Notes: generated by a model not told the origin, from the sequence alone. A stretch of DNA of 64,000 nucleotides from Bos javanicus (GCF_032452875.1 NC_083870.1:3348001-3412000), one strand, 5' to 3'; counted from the first letter of the stretch, positions 34,080-46,180 are shown. Translations and numbers: made by a program.

Positions 34080-35009
34080 AAGGCACTGATTTCTTTGGTG
34101 ACCAAGAAAATGAGGGAAATCAGTTTGGACTAGAGCTAGAAGCAGGAGAAATAGGGAAAGGAATACAGAGGTGAGCTTACTGGGAGGCAGCTGGTTCTGG
34201 GTGACTGGAATGAGCTGTCCAGGCTGACCATTAAGTCCTCTCCAAACTGGACACCATTGCCTGCACCCTGGTTCCTGGTCAGTGCACCTACAGTGAACTT
34301 GTTGGTTACTTTCAGGAAGATGGCCTGATGTTTGTAATGCTACTGAGGACTCGCTCTTGGTTGAGGTTTTAGTCACAGGAGGAGGAAGCCAGCATGGGGC
34401 TGCCACATTGACTGTTTGCAAAGATTACAGAGGAAAGGAGAGGAAGAAGCCCCTCTCTAGAACGAGTGTGAGACAGAGGCCCTGTGGGTGACCCAGGCCA
34501 ACTGGAGAGGAAAGGGCCCTTGGGCTTCCATCTCAGTATGTCTCAAGACCTCTCTCTAGTCAGCCTGGTTCAAGGACCTCTGGTGCTTTTCCAGGAGGCC
34601 CAAGCAGAGGCTGGTGAGGTGAGGGAAGACTCCGGCAATCTTCAGGAATTCTAGCAAGACAGGGCTTAGATCACCTGCCTAAGCTGCCAGAGACACCATG
34701 TGGGAATATACAAAGAAAGATGTATATGAGAAAGGAGAACATGGGACTCTGAGGGTCTGGAGTGTGCCCAATGGTGGGTGCAGAGGGGTTTATCTCATTC
34801 TATTTTTAAAAAGATTAGGCTTTCAAATCAGGGCTTGGGCGGCAGATATGAGACTAAACATTAAATGCGTTATTTCCCCATTTTGGAGCATTACCTTGAA
34901 AGGAGCAATTAGGCAGCGATTTTAATGCATTGTTAGGCTGCTTTTAAGTGAGGGATGTGGGTGGCTCTGTGGAGAGGGTTTTTCTACTGCTGCATTCTCT
35001 CTCCCCTCT
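34080..35009. other. Unique-looking intronic DNA
   Basis: I see no exon, RNA or clear repeat. Open frames here (34008-34421 minus, 34698-34925 plus) partly overlap the SINE and have no domain. Confidence 0.5.
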
Positions 35010-35600
35010 TCATTACCTGTCACCGCCAAGGTGTGAGCTCTCCTCACCTCCCAGCACGTCTGTCTCCACCATAGCCAGCTCCCCAGCTCTGGACCGCTGC
35101 ACACACTCCTGCCAGATTTCCCCTTCTGCAAGCTTGGCTCTTGCCAGTCACACTCTGGTTCAAAACCCCTGTCTGACTCCCCCCAGGGCTCAGGATAACA
35201 TCAAGACCGCCTGGTGTTCAGAGCCCTCAGCGTTGCCCCGTTCTACCATTCCCACCTTACTTCTCAGTTCTCCCCGTAACTCACCCTTTATTCTAGTCAA
35301 ATTAAACTCTCTTTGCTCCTTGGTTACCTCTCCCCCTTACCTACAGCTAGCTTTGTTACACTGCCCTTTTCGCATCAAATATCTCTTCCTCCAATTTTTG
35401 CATCATCAAGTCCTTCCTGTCCTTCAAGGTCTAATGTAAATGCATCTACTTCCAGGAACCCTTCCCCAGCCACTTCATCCTCCCAGTTCAGAGGATATAT
35501 TGTGATTGTTCCCACTGCGGGCTCATCTGTTGCATTTCTTAGCATCATTCTTACTGCACCTATCACGTTCTGTCTTACTTGGTGGTTATTTGCTAGAAAA
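35010..35600 (+). repeat. L2 LINE fragment
   Basis: Sense L2-like sequence, pyrimidine-rich, clearest at tccttcctgtccttcaaggtc and tacttccaggaacccttccc. It supplies the otherwise meaningless long open frames at 34948-35439 and 35313-35756. Confidence 0.5.
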
Positions 35601-35654
35601 GCAAAGCATCAAAAAAAAAATTTGAAAAAGCATATTTTTAAACAGATTTTTTTT

Positions 35655-35825
35655 GGTGTGACCACTTTTAAAGTCTTTATTGAACTTGTCACAGTATTGC
35701 TTCTGCTTCATGCTTTGGATTTTTGGCCACAGGAATGTGGGATCTTAGCTCCCTGACCAGGGACCAAAACTATAACCCCTGCAAGTGAAGTCTTAACCAC
35801 TGGACCACTATGAAGGTCCTGCAAA
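35655..35825 (-). mobile_element. CHR-type cetartiodactyl SINE
   Basis: Antisense tRNA-derived SINE: ggccacaggaatgtgggatc, ttagctccctgaccagggac, gaagtcttaaccactggacc. This head is shared with whales and hippos (CHR family) and predates the Bov SINEs. Confidence 0.75.
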
Positions 35826-35904
35826 AAGCATCTTTTCTCTCCTACAAGACAGACTTTTAGCTCCTGAAGGCATAATCCATGTCTGATCATTATCATTCTT
35901 GTTA

Positions 35905-37130
35905 ATAAGAGCTATTATTCCTTGAATTACTTGATTTTTAATATTTGGGGATTTTCTAGCACTGCTTTCATTATTCAATTCTAGTTCAGTTCTACTGTAG
36001 TCAGAGGCATATTTCTGTGATTTCAGTCCTTTGAAGTTTATTAAGAATTTTCTTTATAATAGAGTCAGTTTTAGTAATTTTTGCATGTGCACTGAAAAAA
36101 TGTATTGTCTTTGTTGAATACATTGTTCTATGTATGCCAATGAGTGTGCTTTTATACAGATTGTCTACGTCTTTATTGACTTTTCATCTTTTTTGGCTTT
36201 TTGTTAACTTTATTGTCTCAGCTACTATTAGCCTACTTGTTGTCTGCTAGTTACTGGGATGGAGAAGGTGACGGCACCCCACTCCAGTACTCTTGCCTGG
36301 GAAATCCCATGGACGGAGGAGCCTGGTAGGCTGCAGTCTATGGTGTCGCTAGGAGTCCGACACGACTAAGCGACTTCACTTTCACTTTCATGCATTGGAG
36401 AAGGAAATGGCAGCCCACTCCAGTGTTCTTGCCTGGAGAATCCCAGGGACAGAGGAGCCTGGTGGGCTGCCCTCTATGGGGTCACACAGAGTTGGACACG
36501 ACTGAAGCAACTTAGCAGCAGCAGCAGCAGTTACTGGGAAGTATGTTAAAATCACCAGTTATGGTTGTGCACTTGTCTACTTCTGCAAATAGTTCTGTTA
36601 AGTTTTGCTTACATATTTTGAAGCAATGTTCTTAAATACATATATAACTGTTAGTTCTTTCTGGTAGATTTACCCTTTTCTTTTGGTTAGTGTTTGTATT
36701 GCATATCTTTTCCCATCATTTTACTTTTAATCTTTCTGTGTTCCTATATTTAAGGTACGTTTAGTAAGCCAGATGCAGTTGGGCTTTGTTTTTCATTCAG
36801 TCTAGTAAACTGTATTTTAATCAGCCCATTAACATTTAATGTTAGACTGATATATTTGGATTAACTATTGTTTTCCATTTTTTCCACTTTTTAAATGATC
36901 CTAGCTCTCTATTATTTCATCTCTCTCTTTTTAAAAAATTTTTTCACTTTGTATTGGGGGATAGCCAATTAACAACATTGTGACAATTTCAGGTGAACAG
37001 CAAAGGGACTCAGCCAGACATACACATGTATCCATTCTCCCCCAAACTCCCCTCTCATTCAGGCTGTTAGGTAACATCAGGGTAAGTTCCATATGCTACA
37101 CAATAGGTCCTTATTGGTTCATCTCTTCTT
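35905..37130 (-). mobile_element. L1 LINE with BOV-A2 guest
   Basis: Antisense L1: tttcagtcctttgaagttta, ttttgcatgtgcactgaaaa, accagttatggttgtgcac, cagcccattaacatttaatg, then from about 36930 a bovine-type 3' end (ttgtattgggggatagccaat, gttccatatgctacacaatagg). It may be two L1 copies joined near 36930. Same strand as LRRC52. Confidence 0.65.
36260..36528 (+). mobile_element. BOV-A2 SINE inside L1
   Basis: Complete BOV-A2 dimer ending in (GCA)n. Perfect 11-bp duplication AGTTACTGGGA at 36249-36259 and 36529-36539. Confidence 0.94.
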
Positions 37131-37276
37131 TAGCTTGTTAGTCATGCATTCTTCTAGTCTAGTATGATGACTTTAGGGTTTATGGACCTATCTGCTCATC
37201 TTGGAGTGTCTTATATGTTCTAGGCATCATATAAGGTGCTTCACGAAATTAAACTCTACTCTTGAGCACCCTACTG

Positions 37277-37488
37277 GGTGTGTGTGTTAGTTGCTCAGTC
37301 GTGTCTGACTTTTTGCGACTTTATGGATTGTACCCTCCCAGGCTCCTCTGTCCATGAAATTCTGCAGGCAAGAATACTGGAATGCGTTGCCATTCCCTTC
37401 TCCAGGGGATCTTCCCAATCCAGGGATCAAGCTTGGGTCTCCCACATTGCAGGCAGATTCTTTACCTTTTGAGACACCAGGAAAGTGC
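37277..37488 (-). mobile_element. Bov-tA SINE
   Basis: Antisense Bov-tA: gttgctcagtcgtgtctgac, BovA body, gggatcaagcttgggtctcc head. Somewhat diverged at the tRNA end. Confidence 0.85.
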
Positions 37489-38928
37489 TCCACTAAGTAG
37501 TTTTAATTATTCCCAAGCTACAGGAAGAATAAGTTGTTCATCAATTACTCCTTCTCTGGCTTTCTTGATCTCCTTGCCTCTGAGAAAAGGCTGCCAAGGC
37601 ACTGTTGTATATGTTGTGCACTGCACAATCCCAGGGCTTTCATTCATATTACAAACAGGCAGTTAAGCCCCATATTATCCCTTTCTCAGCTCCACTTCAT
37701 AGGTGCAGAGCATTTGCCCCAGGTACAGTGCCTAGGTACAATTACAGGTATCATTAATGTTTAAATTCTCCCTGCAGATAGTTCCTAAGGAAACATAAAC
37801 CACACACTTCTTTAGTTCCTCATGTGGCATATTGCTCACAAGTGGAAAACCTGTCTGCCAAAATCAACGCATGAAGGGAAAAGTTTCAGGGACCCAGAAC
37901 CACACCTGGTAGCATAGCAACTGAGGAAGCCTTCCTTCAGAAAACCAGCTTGAACCTGGTGGCTTTATGAGGAACTGCTCTTTTTCTTAATCCACAAAAG
38001 TGACCACAGTTCTGCAGTCTGCATGGCTCTCCAGATGAGCAGGCTGCTTTGAGTTCCCTGGACAGTCTTACTCAGGAACTGCCTGGGCTAAGGGGAGGAG
38101 GCCAGCCTCCAGCTGACGGCCATGTAATGGGAGAGGATACAATTTGCAGACTTCAGTTACACTGCAACTACCCCTTGGAGAACAAATGCCAGTTTCTATC
38201 AGTCTAAGCACTTTGTGGTAAAAATTTCCACCTGGAACCTAGAGAAAGGCCCAGTTCCCCCATTTCTCCTTATTAGGCCCTAGCTTGCCTGAATATCATT
38301 GGATGTTCAGTACTTTGTCTTTTTTTTTTTTTTTGTCCAGCTAAATTATGTATTTATTGAGGAAGTGGATATCTGTCTGCTTCTGTCTGCTAGATTATGA
38401 ACTCCATGAAGACATGGATTTGTGTTCACTATTGTGTCCCCAACATCTAGAGTACTGCTTAACACACACCAGAGCTCAAAGTATGTTTGTTGAGTGGATT
38501 AAATATTTTTTGTTATTAATGTCCCTTGGGGGCAGTGTTATTGACATAAGGCTTAATGGGAGGAAAGAGACCTTGGGGTGATAGAAGGCCATAGATGGGC
38601 AGCTAACCTCGTACCATCTCGGACTATTCTACATTAGGCTAATACCAATCCCTGCTTACCTTGTGAGAGTTTAGGGAGAATTCAGTGAGCTAAGGGATGT
38701 GAAGTCTTGGAGGAGGCAGGAACAGATGGTCTCCAGGACAAAATGAAGGGTAAGCCTTGAACTGTCTTCTGAGAGTGGAGAAGGAGATGAGGGTAAGTGC
38801 AGATGGAGATGGGGGGTGAGGATACAAGGGCTGCAGGCATGATATCAAAAGGTAGCTATTGTTTCAATCACTGCTTGAGAATTGTTTGAGAGCAGAGATC
38901 CTATTTGTTCACCTGTATATCCCTAGTG
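37489..38928 (+). other. Intronic DNA with one L2 3' end
   Basis: An L2 3' end in sense lies at about 38370-38510 (ctagattatgaactccatgaag, ttgtgtccccaacatctagag, tgtttgttgagtgg). The rest shows no recognisable repeat or exon. Confidence 0.5.
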
Positions 38929-39193
38929 CAATGGCACCCCACTCCAGCACTCTTGCCTGGAAAATCCCATGGATGGAGGAGCCTGGTAGGCTGCAGTCCA
39001 TGGGGTCTCGAAGAGTCAGACATGACCGAGCGACTTCACTTTCACTTTTCACTTTTATGCACTGGAGAAGGAAATGGCAATCCACTCCAGTGTTCTTGCC
39101 TGGAGAATCCCAGGGACGGGGCAGCCTGGTAGGCTGCCGTTTATGGGGTCGCACAGAGTTGGACACGACTGAAGGGACTTAGCAGCAGCAGCA
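38929..39193 (+). mobile_element. BOV-A2 SINE
   Basis: BOV-A2 dimer lacking the first few bases (begins tgcaatggcaccccactcc), ending cttagcagcagcagca. No clear duplication seen. Confidence 0.88.
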
Positions 39194-39270
39194 CACAATA
39201 GAGCCTTGATAAATATCTGTTGAATACATATAGGAGAAAATGTGTGGATTATTGGCCTAATCTCATACAG

Positions 39271-40755
39271 TTCAGTTCAGTTGCTCAGTTGTGTCTGACT
39301 CTTTGTGATCCCATGGACTGCAGCATGCCAGGCTGCCCTGTTCATCACCAACTCCTGGAGCTTGCTCAAACTCATGTCCATCAACTCAAGATTCCATCCA
39401 CCCATCTCATCCTCTGTCGTCCCCTTCTTTTCCTGCCTTCAACTTTTCCCAATATCAGGGTCTTTTCCAATGAATCAGTTTTTCATATCAGGCAGCCAAA
39501 GTACTAGAGCTTCAACTTTAGCATCAGTCCTTCCAGTGAATATTCAGGACTGATTTCCCTTAGGATTGACTGGTTTGATCTCCTTGCAGTCCAAGGGACT
39601 CTCAAGAGTCTTCTTCAACATCACAGTTCAAAAACATCAATTATTCAGGACTCAGCTTTCCTTATGGTCTAACTCTCACGTCCATACATCCATCCATATG
39701 GGAAAAACCATCTTTTTGACTATACAGATCTTTGCCTGTAAAGTAATGCCTCTGCTTTTTAATACACTGTTGCAAAGAGTCGGACATGACTGAGCGACTG
39801 AACTGAACTGAACTAGGTTTGTCATAGCTTTTCTTCCAAGGAACAAGCGTCTTTTAATTTCATAGCTGCAATCACCATCCCAGTGATTTTGGAGCCCAAG
39901 AAAATAAAGTCTGTCACTGTTTCCATTGTTTACCCATTTATACACCATGAAGTGATGGGACCAGATACCATGATCTTCGTTTTTCAAAGCTGAGTTTTAA
40001 GCTGGCTTTTTCACTCTCCTCTTTCACTTTCATCAGGGGGCTCTCTAGTTCCTCTTCACTTTCTGCCATAAGGGTGGTGTCATCTAAATATCTGAGGTTA
40101 TTGATATTTCTCCCTGCAATCTTGATTTCAGCTCGTGCTTCAACCAGTCCAGCATTTTGCATGATGTACTCTGCATGTAAGTTAAATAAGCAAGGTGACA
40201 ATATACAGCCTTGACGTACTCCTCTCCCAGTTTGGAACCAGTCCATTGTTCCATGTCCAGTTCTAACTGTTGCTTCTTGACCTGCATACAGATTTCTTAG
40301 GAGGCAGGTAAGATGGTCTGGTATTCCCATCTCTTGAAGAATTTTCCACAGTTTGTTGTGATCCACACAATTCAAAGGCTTTAGCATAGTCAATGAAGCA
40401 CAGGTGGATGCTTTTCTGGAACTCTCTTGCTTTTTCTATGATCCAGCAGATGTTGGCAATTTGATCTCTGATTCCTCTTCCTTTTCTAAATCCAGCTTGA
40501 ACATCTGGAAGTTCTCAGTTCACACACTGTTGAAGCCTAGCTTGGAGAATTTTGAGCATTACGTTGCTAGCATCTGAAATGAGTGCAATTGTGCAGTAGT
40601 TTGAGCATTCTTTGGCATTGCCTTCTTTGGGATTGGAATAAAAAGTGACCTTTTCTAGTCCTGTGGCCACTGCTGAGTTTTCCAAATTTGCTGGCATATT
40701 GAGTGGAACACTTTAACAGCATCATCTTTAAGGATTTGAAATAGCTCAGCTGGAT
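39271..40755 (-). mobile_element. BovB LINE, 1.49 kb
   Basis: Antisense, 5'-truncated BovB with a perfect 10-bp duplication, TCTCATACAG, at 39261-39270 and 40756-40765. It retains the RT region; the minus frame 39938-40393 reads DHNKLWKIL, GVRQGCILSPCLFN and a degraded catalytic motif, YLDD. Frames are broken and it carries a 43-bp opposite-strand BovB stub. It lies in the LRRC52 intron, same strand as the gene. Confidence 0.92.
39771..39813 (+). mobile_element. 43-bp BovB 3'-end stub
   Basis: Sense BovB terminus only: tgcaaagagtcggacatgac followed by tgagcgactg and three ACTGA units. It interrupts the antisense BovB between aatacactgt and aggtttgtc, which are adjacent in the consensus. Confidence 0.75.
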
Positions 40756-40863
40756 TCTCATACAGCAGTTCTTTAAAACTCATGTTTTTGGCTTTGCTGT
40801 GCAGGACTTGTTTCTGATGGAATTTGAAGGGAACACTATTATATTCTGCTGTACTATGAATGG

Positions 40864-41076
40864 GGCTTTCCCTGGTGGCTCAGCAGTAAAGAATCTGTGT
40901 GCAATGCAGGAGACCTGGGTTTGATCCCTGAGTCTGGAAGATCCCCAGGAAGAGGGCGTGGCAACCCATTCTAGTACTCTTGCTTGGAGAATCCATGGAC
41001 AGAGGAGCCTGGCAGGTGGCAGTCCACAGAGCTGCACGGAGTTGGACATGACTGAAGTGATTAAGCAGCAGCAGCA
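40864..41076 (+). mobile_element. Bov-tA SINE, complete
   Basis: Sense Bov-tA (ggctttccctggtggctcag ... gggtttgatccctgagtctgg ... attaagcagcagcag). Perfect 12-bp duplication TACTATGAATGG at 40852-40863 and 41077-41088. Confidence 0.93.
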
Positions 41077-41284
41077 TACTATGAATGGCTCAGAGAAGAT
41101 TCCCTAGAGGGGAACCTGGATTGCACCATATGCAGCCCAGCACAACCAAAGCCAACTGGCCAACAGGGCCCCTTCTTAGACCCTCATGCATGGTCCTGTG
41201 AGTATTTCTAGTCCTGACATTGGCTCCTACTTTTGCCTCCCTAGAGCTCCTTTCTCTCCTCACCCAAATGTCTTCCCTTGATGG

Positions 41285-41580
41285 AAGCCAGGCTTTAGCA
41301 AACTATAATCTGTGGGCCAAATCCATCCTGTGGCATGTTTTTGTATTGATAAATAAAGTTTTATTGGAACACAGCCATGACCATTCATTAATGTAGTTTC
41401 TATGGCTGCTTTTATGCTACAGAGACAGAGTAGTCACAACAAAGACCCACAAAGCTTAAAATATTTACTTGTCCTTTTTTTTAAATTTTTTTAATTGAAG
41501 GGTAATTGCTTTACGGAATTTTGTTGTTTTCTGTCAATCAACAGGAATCAGCCATAGGTAGAAAGTGTGTGCTGACTCCT
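41285..41580. repeat. hAT-type MER element, split by L1 tail
   Basis: Contains ctgtgggccaaatccatcc, ataaagttttattggaacacagcc, tctatggctgcttttatgc and cccacaaagcttaaaatattta, then, after an L1 tail, the terminal agaaagtgtgtgctgactcc. This is the order of a mammal-wide non-autonomous hAT element; exact family not assigned. Confidence 0.65.
41473..41562 (-). mobile_element. L1 3' tail inside hAT element
   Basis: Antisense: a T run, then taattgaagggtaattgctt and ttgttgttttctgtcaatc. It separates two adjacent parts of the surrounding MER element. Confidence 0.65.
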
Positions 41581-42479
41581 GGTCTAAAGCATCCTTGGCT
41601 TTGGATGATTTGGGCTTGGGCAATACAGTTCTTATAACAATTTTTCCCCTTGCATGAAGAGTTCATATTTTGGTAAGGTTTAAGCCTGATTCATAGACCA
41701 TTGGAACACTACAGGAACAAACCTTGAAGTCTATCAAGTTCAGCCTGATTATTCCTGTGCTTTAAAGTTGCTTAGACTACAGAACTGGTCTTTTGTATGA
41801 GCAGTTGTAGATGAGCACAGTTTACAGGTAGAAAGACCCCTTTTCTTCATGACATTTCTCAGATGCTTCTCAGTGCCCAGAATTCTGTCAGCAGGAGCTT
41901 CACTTCACTGATAAAATAAGGCTTAAAGTGTAAAGTCCTCTGGAAAAGAAGCCAAAGACTTAAGCCCTCCCATGCGGAATGCCTGCTACTGACTTTCTGT
42001 AGCAGGTTATGATGAGGGGAGAGGAGCCAACTGCATATCAGATCTGGGGATGGTACCAGGCAGTTCTGGGAAGCTAATTTGTAAACCAAACAAAGTTGGC
42101 TCTCAGTTTGGCCTAGAGCTGGACCTTGTGAATAACTACCCATCTTCTTGGAAAAACTCAGATAGTGGACAGTTATTGTCCTCATGGGTAAGAGGCAATT
42201 TAGAAAAGCTCAGTGGTGGAAGGGCAACACCATTCACCAGTTGCCCAGGCAGAGACTTGGGAGTCCTTGCTGCCTCTCTCACATCCCATAATTCAAGCCA
42301 TGAGCCAGCCCTGTTAGTCTGACCTTCACAGTATACCCCGATTCTAACCTTCTCTGGACCATTACCTGGGGCCAAGCCACTGTTCCCTGCTGCCTGAAAA
42401 CTGAGGCAGCCTCTTAACTCAGGTCCCCGCTTTCCCAGCTCTCCATCTAGCACCGGGAGGCAGCTGTACATCATAGATC
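41581..42479. other. Unique-looking intronic DNA
   Basis: No repeat or exon recognised. Open frames at 41859-42185 and 42136-42522 (minus) and 42050-42322 (plus) overlap one another and show no domain. Confidence 0.5.
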
Positions 42480-42780
42480 GTGTCTCTTCTCCACTTAAAA
42501 CCCTTTCATAACTTCCTGTCACATTTGGAATAAAATCGAAAGCTTCTCCATGACCTCCAGGTCCTATGTGATCTGGCCTTTGATTTTTAACCTCATCTCT
42601 TACCTTGGCTCCACTCCTCTTCAGCCATACTCACCTTCTACTACATTGAACTTATTCCACCCTAGGGTCTTTGCACTTGCTCTGGCCTTTGTTTAGAAAG
42701 CCCACGCCACTCTGTCATGTTTCCTTTGCCGATCCCCTCACTTTATTCAGTTTTCTGCACTTCTTAATTTATCCTTTGAT
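42480..42780 (+). repeat. L2 LINE fragment
   Basis: Sense L2: cacttaaaaccctttcataac, tccatgacctccaggtcctatgtgatctgg, gggtctttgcacttgctctgg. Confidence 0.65.
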
Positions 42781-42783
42781 ATG

Positions 42784-43110
42784 TTCAGTTCAGTTCGGTC
42801 GCTCAGTCGTGTCCGACTCTCTGCGATCCCATGAATCGCAGCACGCCAGGCCTCCCTGTCCATCACCAACTCCCGGAGTTCACTCAGACTCACGTCCATT
42901 GAGTCAGTGATGCCATCCAGCCATCTCATCCTCTGTCGTCCCCTTCTCCTCCTGCCCCCAATCCCTCCCAGCATCAGAGTCTTTTCCAATGAGTCAACTC
43001 TTTGCATGAGGTGGCCAAAGTAGGAGTTTCAGCTTCAGCATCATTCCCTCCAAAGAAATCCCAGGGCTGATCTCCTTCAGAATGGACTGGTTGGATCTCC
43101 TTGCAGTCCC
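42784..43110 (-). mobile_element. BovB 3' end, about 330 bp
   Basis: Antisense BovB beginning ttcagttcagttcggtcgctc. The minus frame 42747-43007 still reads the BovB C-terminus (SLEKTLMLGGIGGRRRRGRQ, then RMRWLDGITDSMDVSL). This is one of the least diverged BovB ends here. Confidence 0.9.
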
Positions 43111-44855
43111 TGTGATCCTCTCATGCTAAGCATCATTTGTTTGGTTTTCATGATCACCAGTGAGCTGATGATTTACAAACATATATTTTATCTTCTATTC
43201 TGAATTTCAGGTCAAAACATCCAAAAGCCTCCTGTCTCACAAAGAGCTCCCGCTCAACACATTCAAGACAGGACTTGGCTTCTCCCCAAGCCCCTTTACT
43301 ACTTTCTTCTCTCAGTGGAGCCCCCACAGCTGTCCAAGCCAAAGCCTTGGGAATTACACTTGATTTTTCCTTTCCTTTATGTTCCACATCTCGTTGACTT
43401 TTTTATTCACTCAAATATTTTTTGAGAACTTTCTCTGTGTCTGAAGATTCAGACCTGCTCTTGGATCTTGTAGACCTTCCTGTCTATCAGAGAATACAAA
43501 TGTTAAAGAACACAGACCTGTTAATTACTTAGAATTGTGCCCGGAGTCACAAAGGGAGTGCAGGGGACTCTGAGAAGGTCTAGTTCAGTCCCAGGTCCTG
43601 TTGTGTCTGCCTTCTGAACAGTTTCTTCTGGCCTATCTGTACCTCTTCAATTCATGCCTCTGCTGTAGACTGCCAGCCTCTCTTGTCTGAATGCCCACAG
43701 AAGCCTCCTAGCTCTGTATTCATCTTTCCTGCCTTCCAAAACTTCTCAGGATACATTGCATGTTCCCTAGAAAATCATTCAAAGGCCCTAGATGGCCAAC
43801 CGCCCGTTTCTCTTTTCTAGCCGCATCCACACTTTGTTGGATTTCTTTCAGGTTGGGGAATTCTTCATTTCTAGAGGTGAAGAAACTGAGGTTGGCTGCT
43901 TTGGCGGCCTTACACTGCCTCCTTCCAGGGGCCTGAATGGTATTGGGTGACCAGAGGGGCCATGCATAGCGGTCTGGCATTTCTGAGTTTGAGGGGGCTT
44001 TAGATCACCTACTCTCAGGGATTCCAACTGGGCTGAGTTAGAGAGTGTATGAGAATCACACAAGGTCCTTCCCAAACTGAACAAGCTTGCCCCCTCCATC
44101 CCTTCTCAAGTTTTCTGGATCGTTTGGGGATCACTGCCCCAGTTGCAGCCCTCTCAGCGGCTTCATTGCCCTCGGGAGGCTGCTTCTCTGGCTCTCAGCA
44201 GAAGGGAGCCACAGGGCCAGGGTGAGGTGGGAGAGACACGCTAGCAGAGCAGTTGACAGCCTTGGCAATGTCTGCTGCCCAGCTGTTCCCGCTTTTGGTG
44301 TCTGGTCTTTATTGCAATCTCCCTGATGGAGGAGATGGGTTAGCATTAATAGTGGAAGGGTGTGAAGACCTGAATTCATTCTGGAAATCTAAGTTTTGGC
44401 ACAGTTGTAGATGACTTTGTACTTGGTGGGTTGAAATGGGGCCATTATCTTATTACAGCAGCCTGGAATACAGGATAAAATAGCCTCAGAATGAAACTAA
44501 GATGTTCTCTGTTCAAAATGCCCTCTAAATGGCTTAGACCTGAAGCAGTGCATGACCCAGCCCATCTGCTTCCTGCAGATGTCCCCAGGTGGCTTTATCC
44601 CCCTGCCTTGGTGGCACTCCTGCCTAGAGTCCTTTTTTTGACTTGTGGACCCCACCATTGGACTAAGCAGAATGGTCCAAGGACTGTAATTTAAGGGCTG
44701 ACTCAGACAGACCTTCTGTCCTGAAACTACCCCCATGTCTATGCTAGTAGCCTGTCCCTTTCTGTGTTCTCTCTGGTTCGTTTGTTCCCTGTCACATTGC
44801 AAATGCCCTTTGAGGGAGACATATCAAAACATTATTAGCCACCAGCATCACATCC
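43111..44855. other. Unique-looking intronic DNA
   Basis: 1.7 kb without a recognised repeat or exon apart from a weak MIR-like core at 43860-43900. Several 60-100 codon frames overlap on both strands with no domain. Confidence 0.5.
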
Positions 44856-44858
44856 AGT

Positions 44859-45063
44859 GTGTTAGTCGCCCAGTCATGTGTGACTCTTTATGACCCCATT
44901 GACTGTAGCCCCCCAGGCTCCTCATCCATGGGATTTTCCAGGCAAGAATACTGCAGTGGGTTGCCATTTACTTCTCCACGGGATCTTCCCAATCCAGGGA
45001 TTGAACCTGGGTCTTCTGCATTGCAGGCAGACTCTTTATTATCTGAGCCATCAGGGAAGCCCC
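44859..45063 (-). mobile_element. Bov-tA SINE
   Basis: Antisense Bov-tA: gttagtcgcccagtcatgtg, BovA body, tRNA-like head (gggattgaacctgggtcttc ... atcagggaagcccc). Confidence 0.88.
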
Positions 45064-45519
45064 CAACATCTCAGTGTAAATCAATTTATTCACTAGTTGA
45101 AGCAGCCACTGTAGAGCTAGAATCCAGGTCATTGTCATTGGGCTTCTCATAGACCCTGCCCCAAGCTAACTGGGTCATCATCTCTGGACAGGGAGCCTGG
45201 GCTTCTTGTGCTCATTGGAATTTGAGAACTGCTGGTTGAGCAGGCCAGGCCTGGGAGGAAAATTCAAGGCACTGAGTCCCTGGAGGGTGGAGGCATTGTT
45301 CTAGCCAGCAGAGGGTGTTTAAGACAGGAGGTGAGAGAATGCAGAAGTTACAGGTTGCATTTCCTAATTGTGTGACCACAGTACTCATCTAGGAACATCT
45401 GTACCTCAACACTAACCCATTGTGTACTTGCCCATTTGGGACCCTGTCTGCTGACCACTGCTCTCCTCTTCCTCCATCTAAGTGCATCTTTTATTTCTAT
45501 TTAGGTCCAACTAGAAGGA

Positions 45520-45645
45520 GTCTTATAGAATGTCTACTCCTGTTTCCTTATTTCAGAGACAAGTGAGACTCAGAGAGAAAATGACTTGCCACCCAAATCA
45601 TACATTGACATGATTGAGATCAGAACTCCTGGCTTTCAACTGCAT
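45520..45645 (-). repeat. MIR fragment
   Basis: Antisense MIR: cttatttcagagacaagtgagactcagagag, aaatgacttgccac, gagatcagaactcctggc. Confidence 0.6.
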
Positions 45646-45897
45646 TTTCCCTCTCTTGTATCCCTAGATTTGTCTTATTAAAGACAGGATTTATGACTTC
45701 TTTCCCTGTGATAAAGCACCCCAACATCAAAAAAAAAAAAAGAATGTTAAGCATATAATAAACACACAATATCTGTTTCAGAGTTGAATGGACAGTGATG
45801 TACCTGATAGTAAGGAAATATCATGGCATGGGGGAAACACTTAACTTGGATGTTAGAAGATCTCCATCCTGGACTGGACTCTATAACCACTTACCTG

Positions 45898-46169
45898 CTG
45901 CTGCTGCTAAGTCGCTTCAGTCGCGTCCGACTCTGTGCTACCCAAGAGACGGCAGCCCACCAGGCTCCCCTGTCCCTGGGATTCTCCAGGCAAGAACACT
46001 GGAGTGGGTTGCCATTTCCTTCTCCAATGCATGAAAGTGAAAAGTGAAAGTGAAGCCGCTCAGTCGTGTCCGACTCTTAGCAACCCCATGGATTGCAGCC
46101 TACCAGGCTCCTCCGTCCATGGTATTTTCCAGGCAGAGTACTGGAGTGGGGTGCCATTGCCTTCTCCAG
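45898..46169 (-). mobile_element. BOV-A2 SINE, complete
   Basis: Antisense BOV-A2 dimer starting (CTG)n and ending attgccttctccag. Perfect 11-bp duplication CCACTTACCTG at 45887-45897 and 46170-46180. It is the only BOV-A2 on the minus strand here. Confidence 0.94.
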
Positions 46170-46180
46170 CCACTTACCTG

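Noticed and set aside
33538..34086. 182-codon minus frame
   Set aside because: Its N-terminal third is a Bov-tA SINE and the rest is intronic; no known domain.
34948..35756. Two long overlapping plus frames (163 and 147 codons)
   Set aside because: Both come from pyrimidine-rich L2-like sequence and a CHR SINE; composition explains their length.
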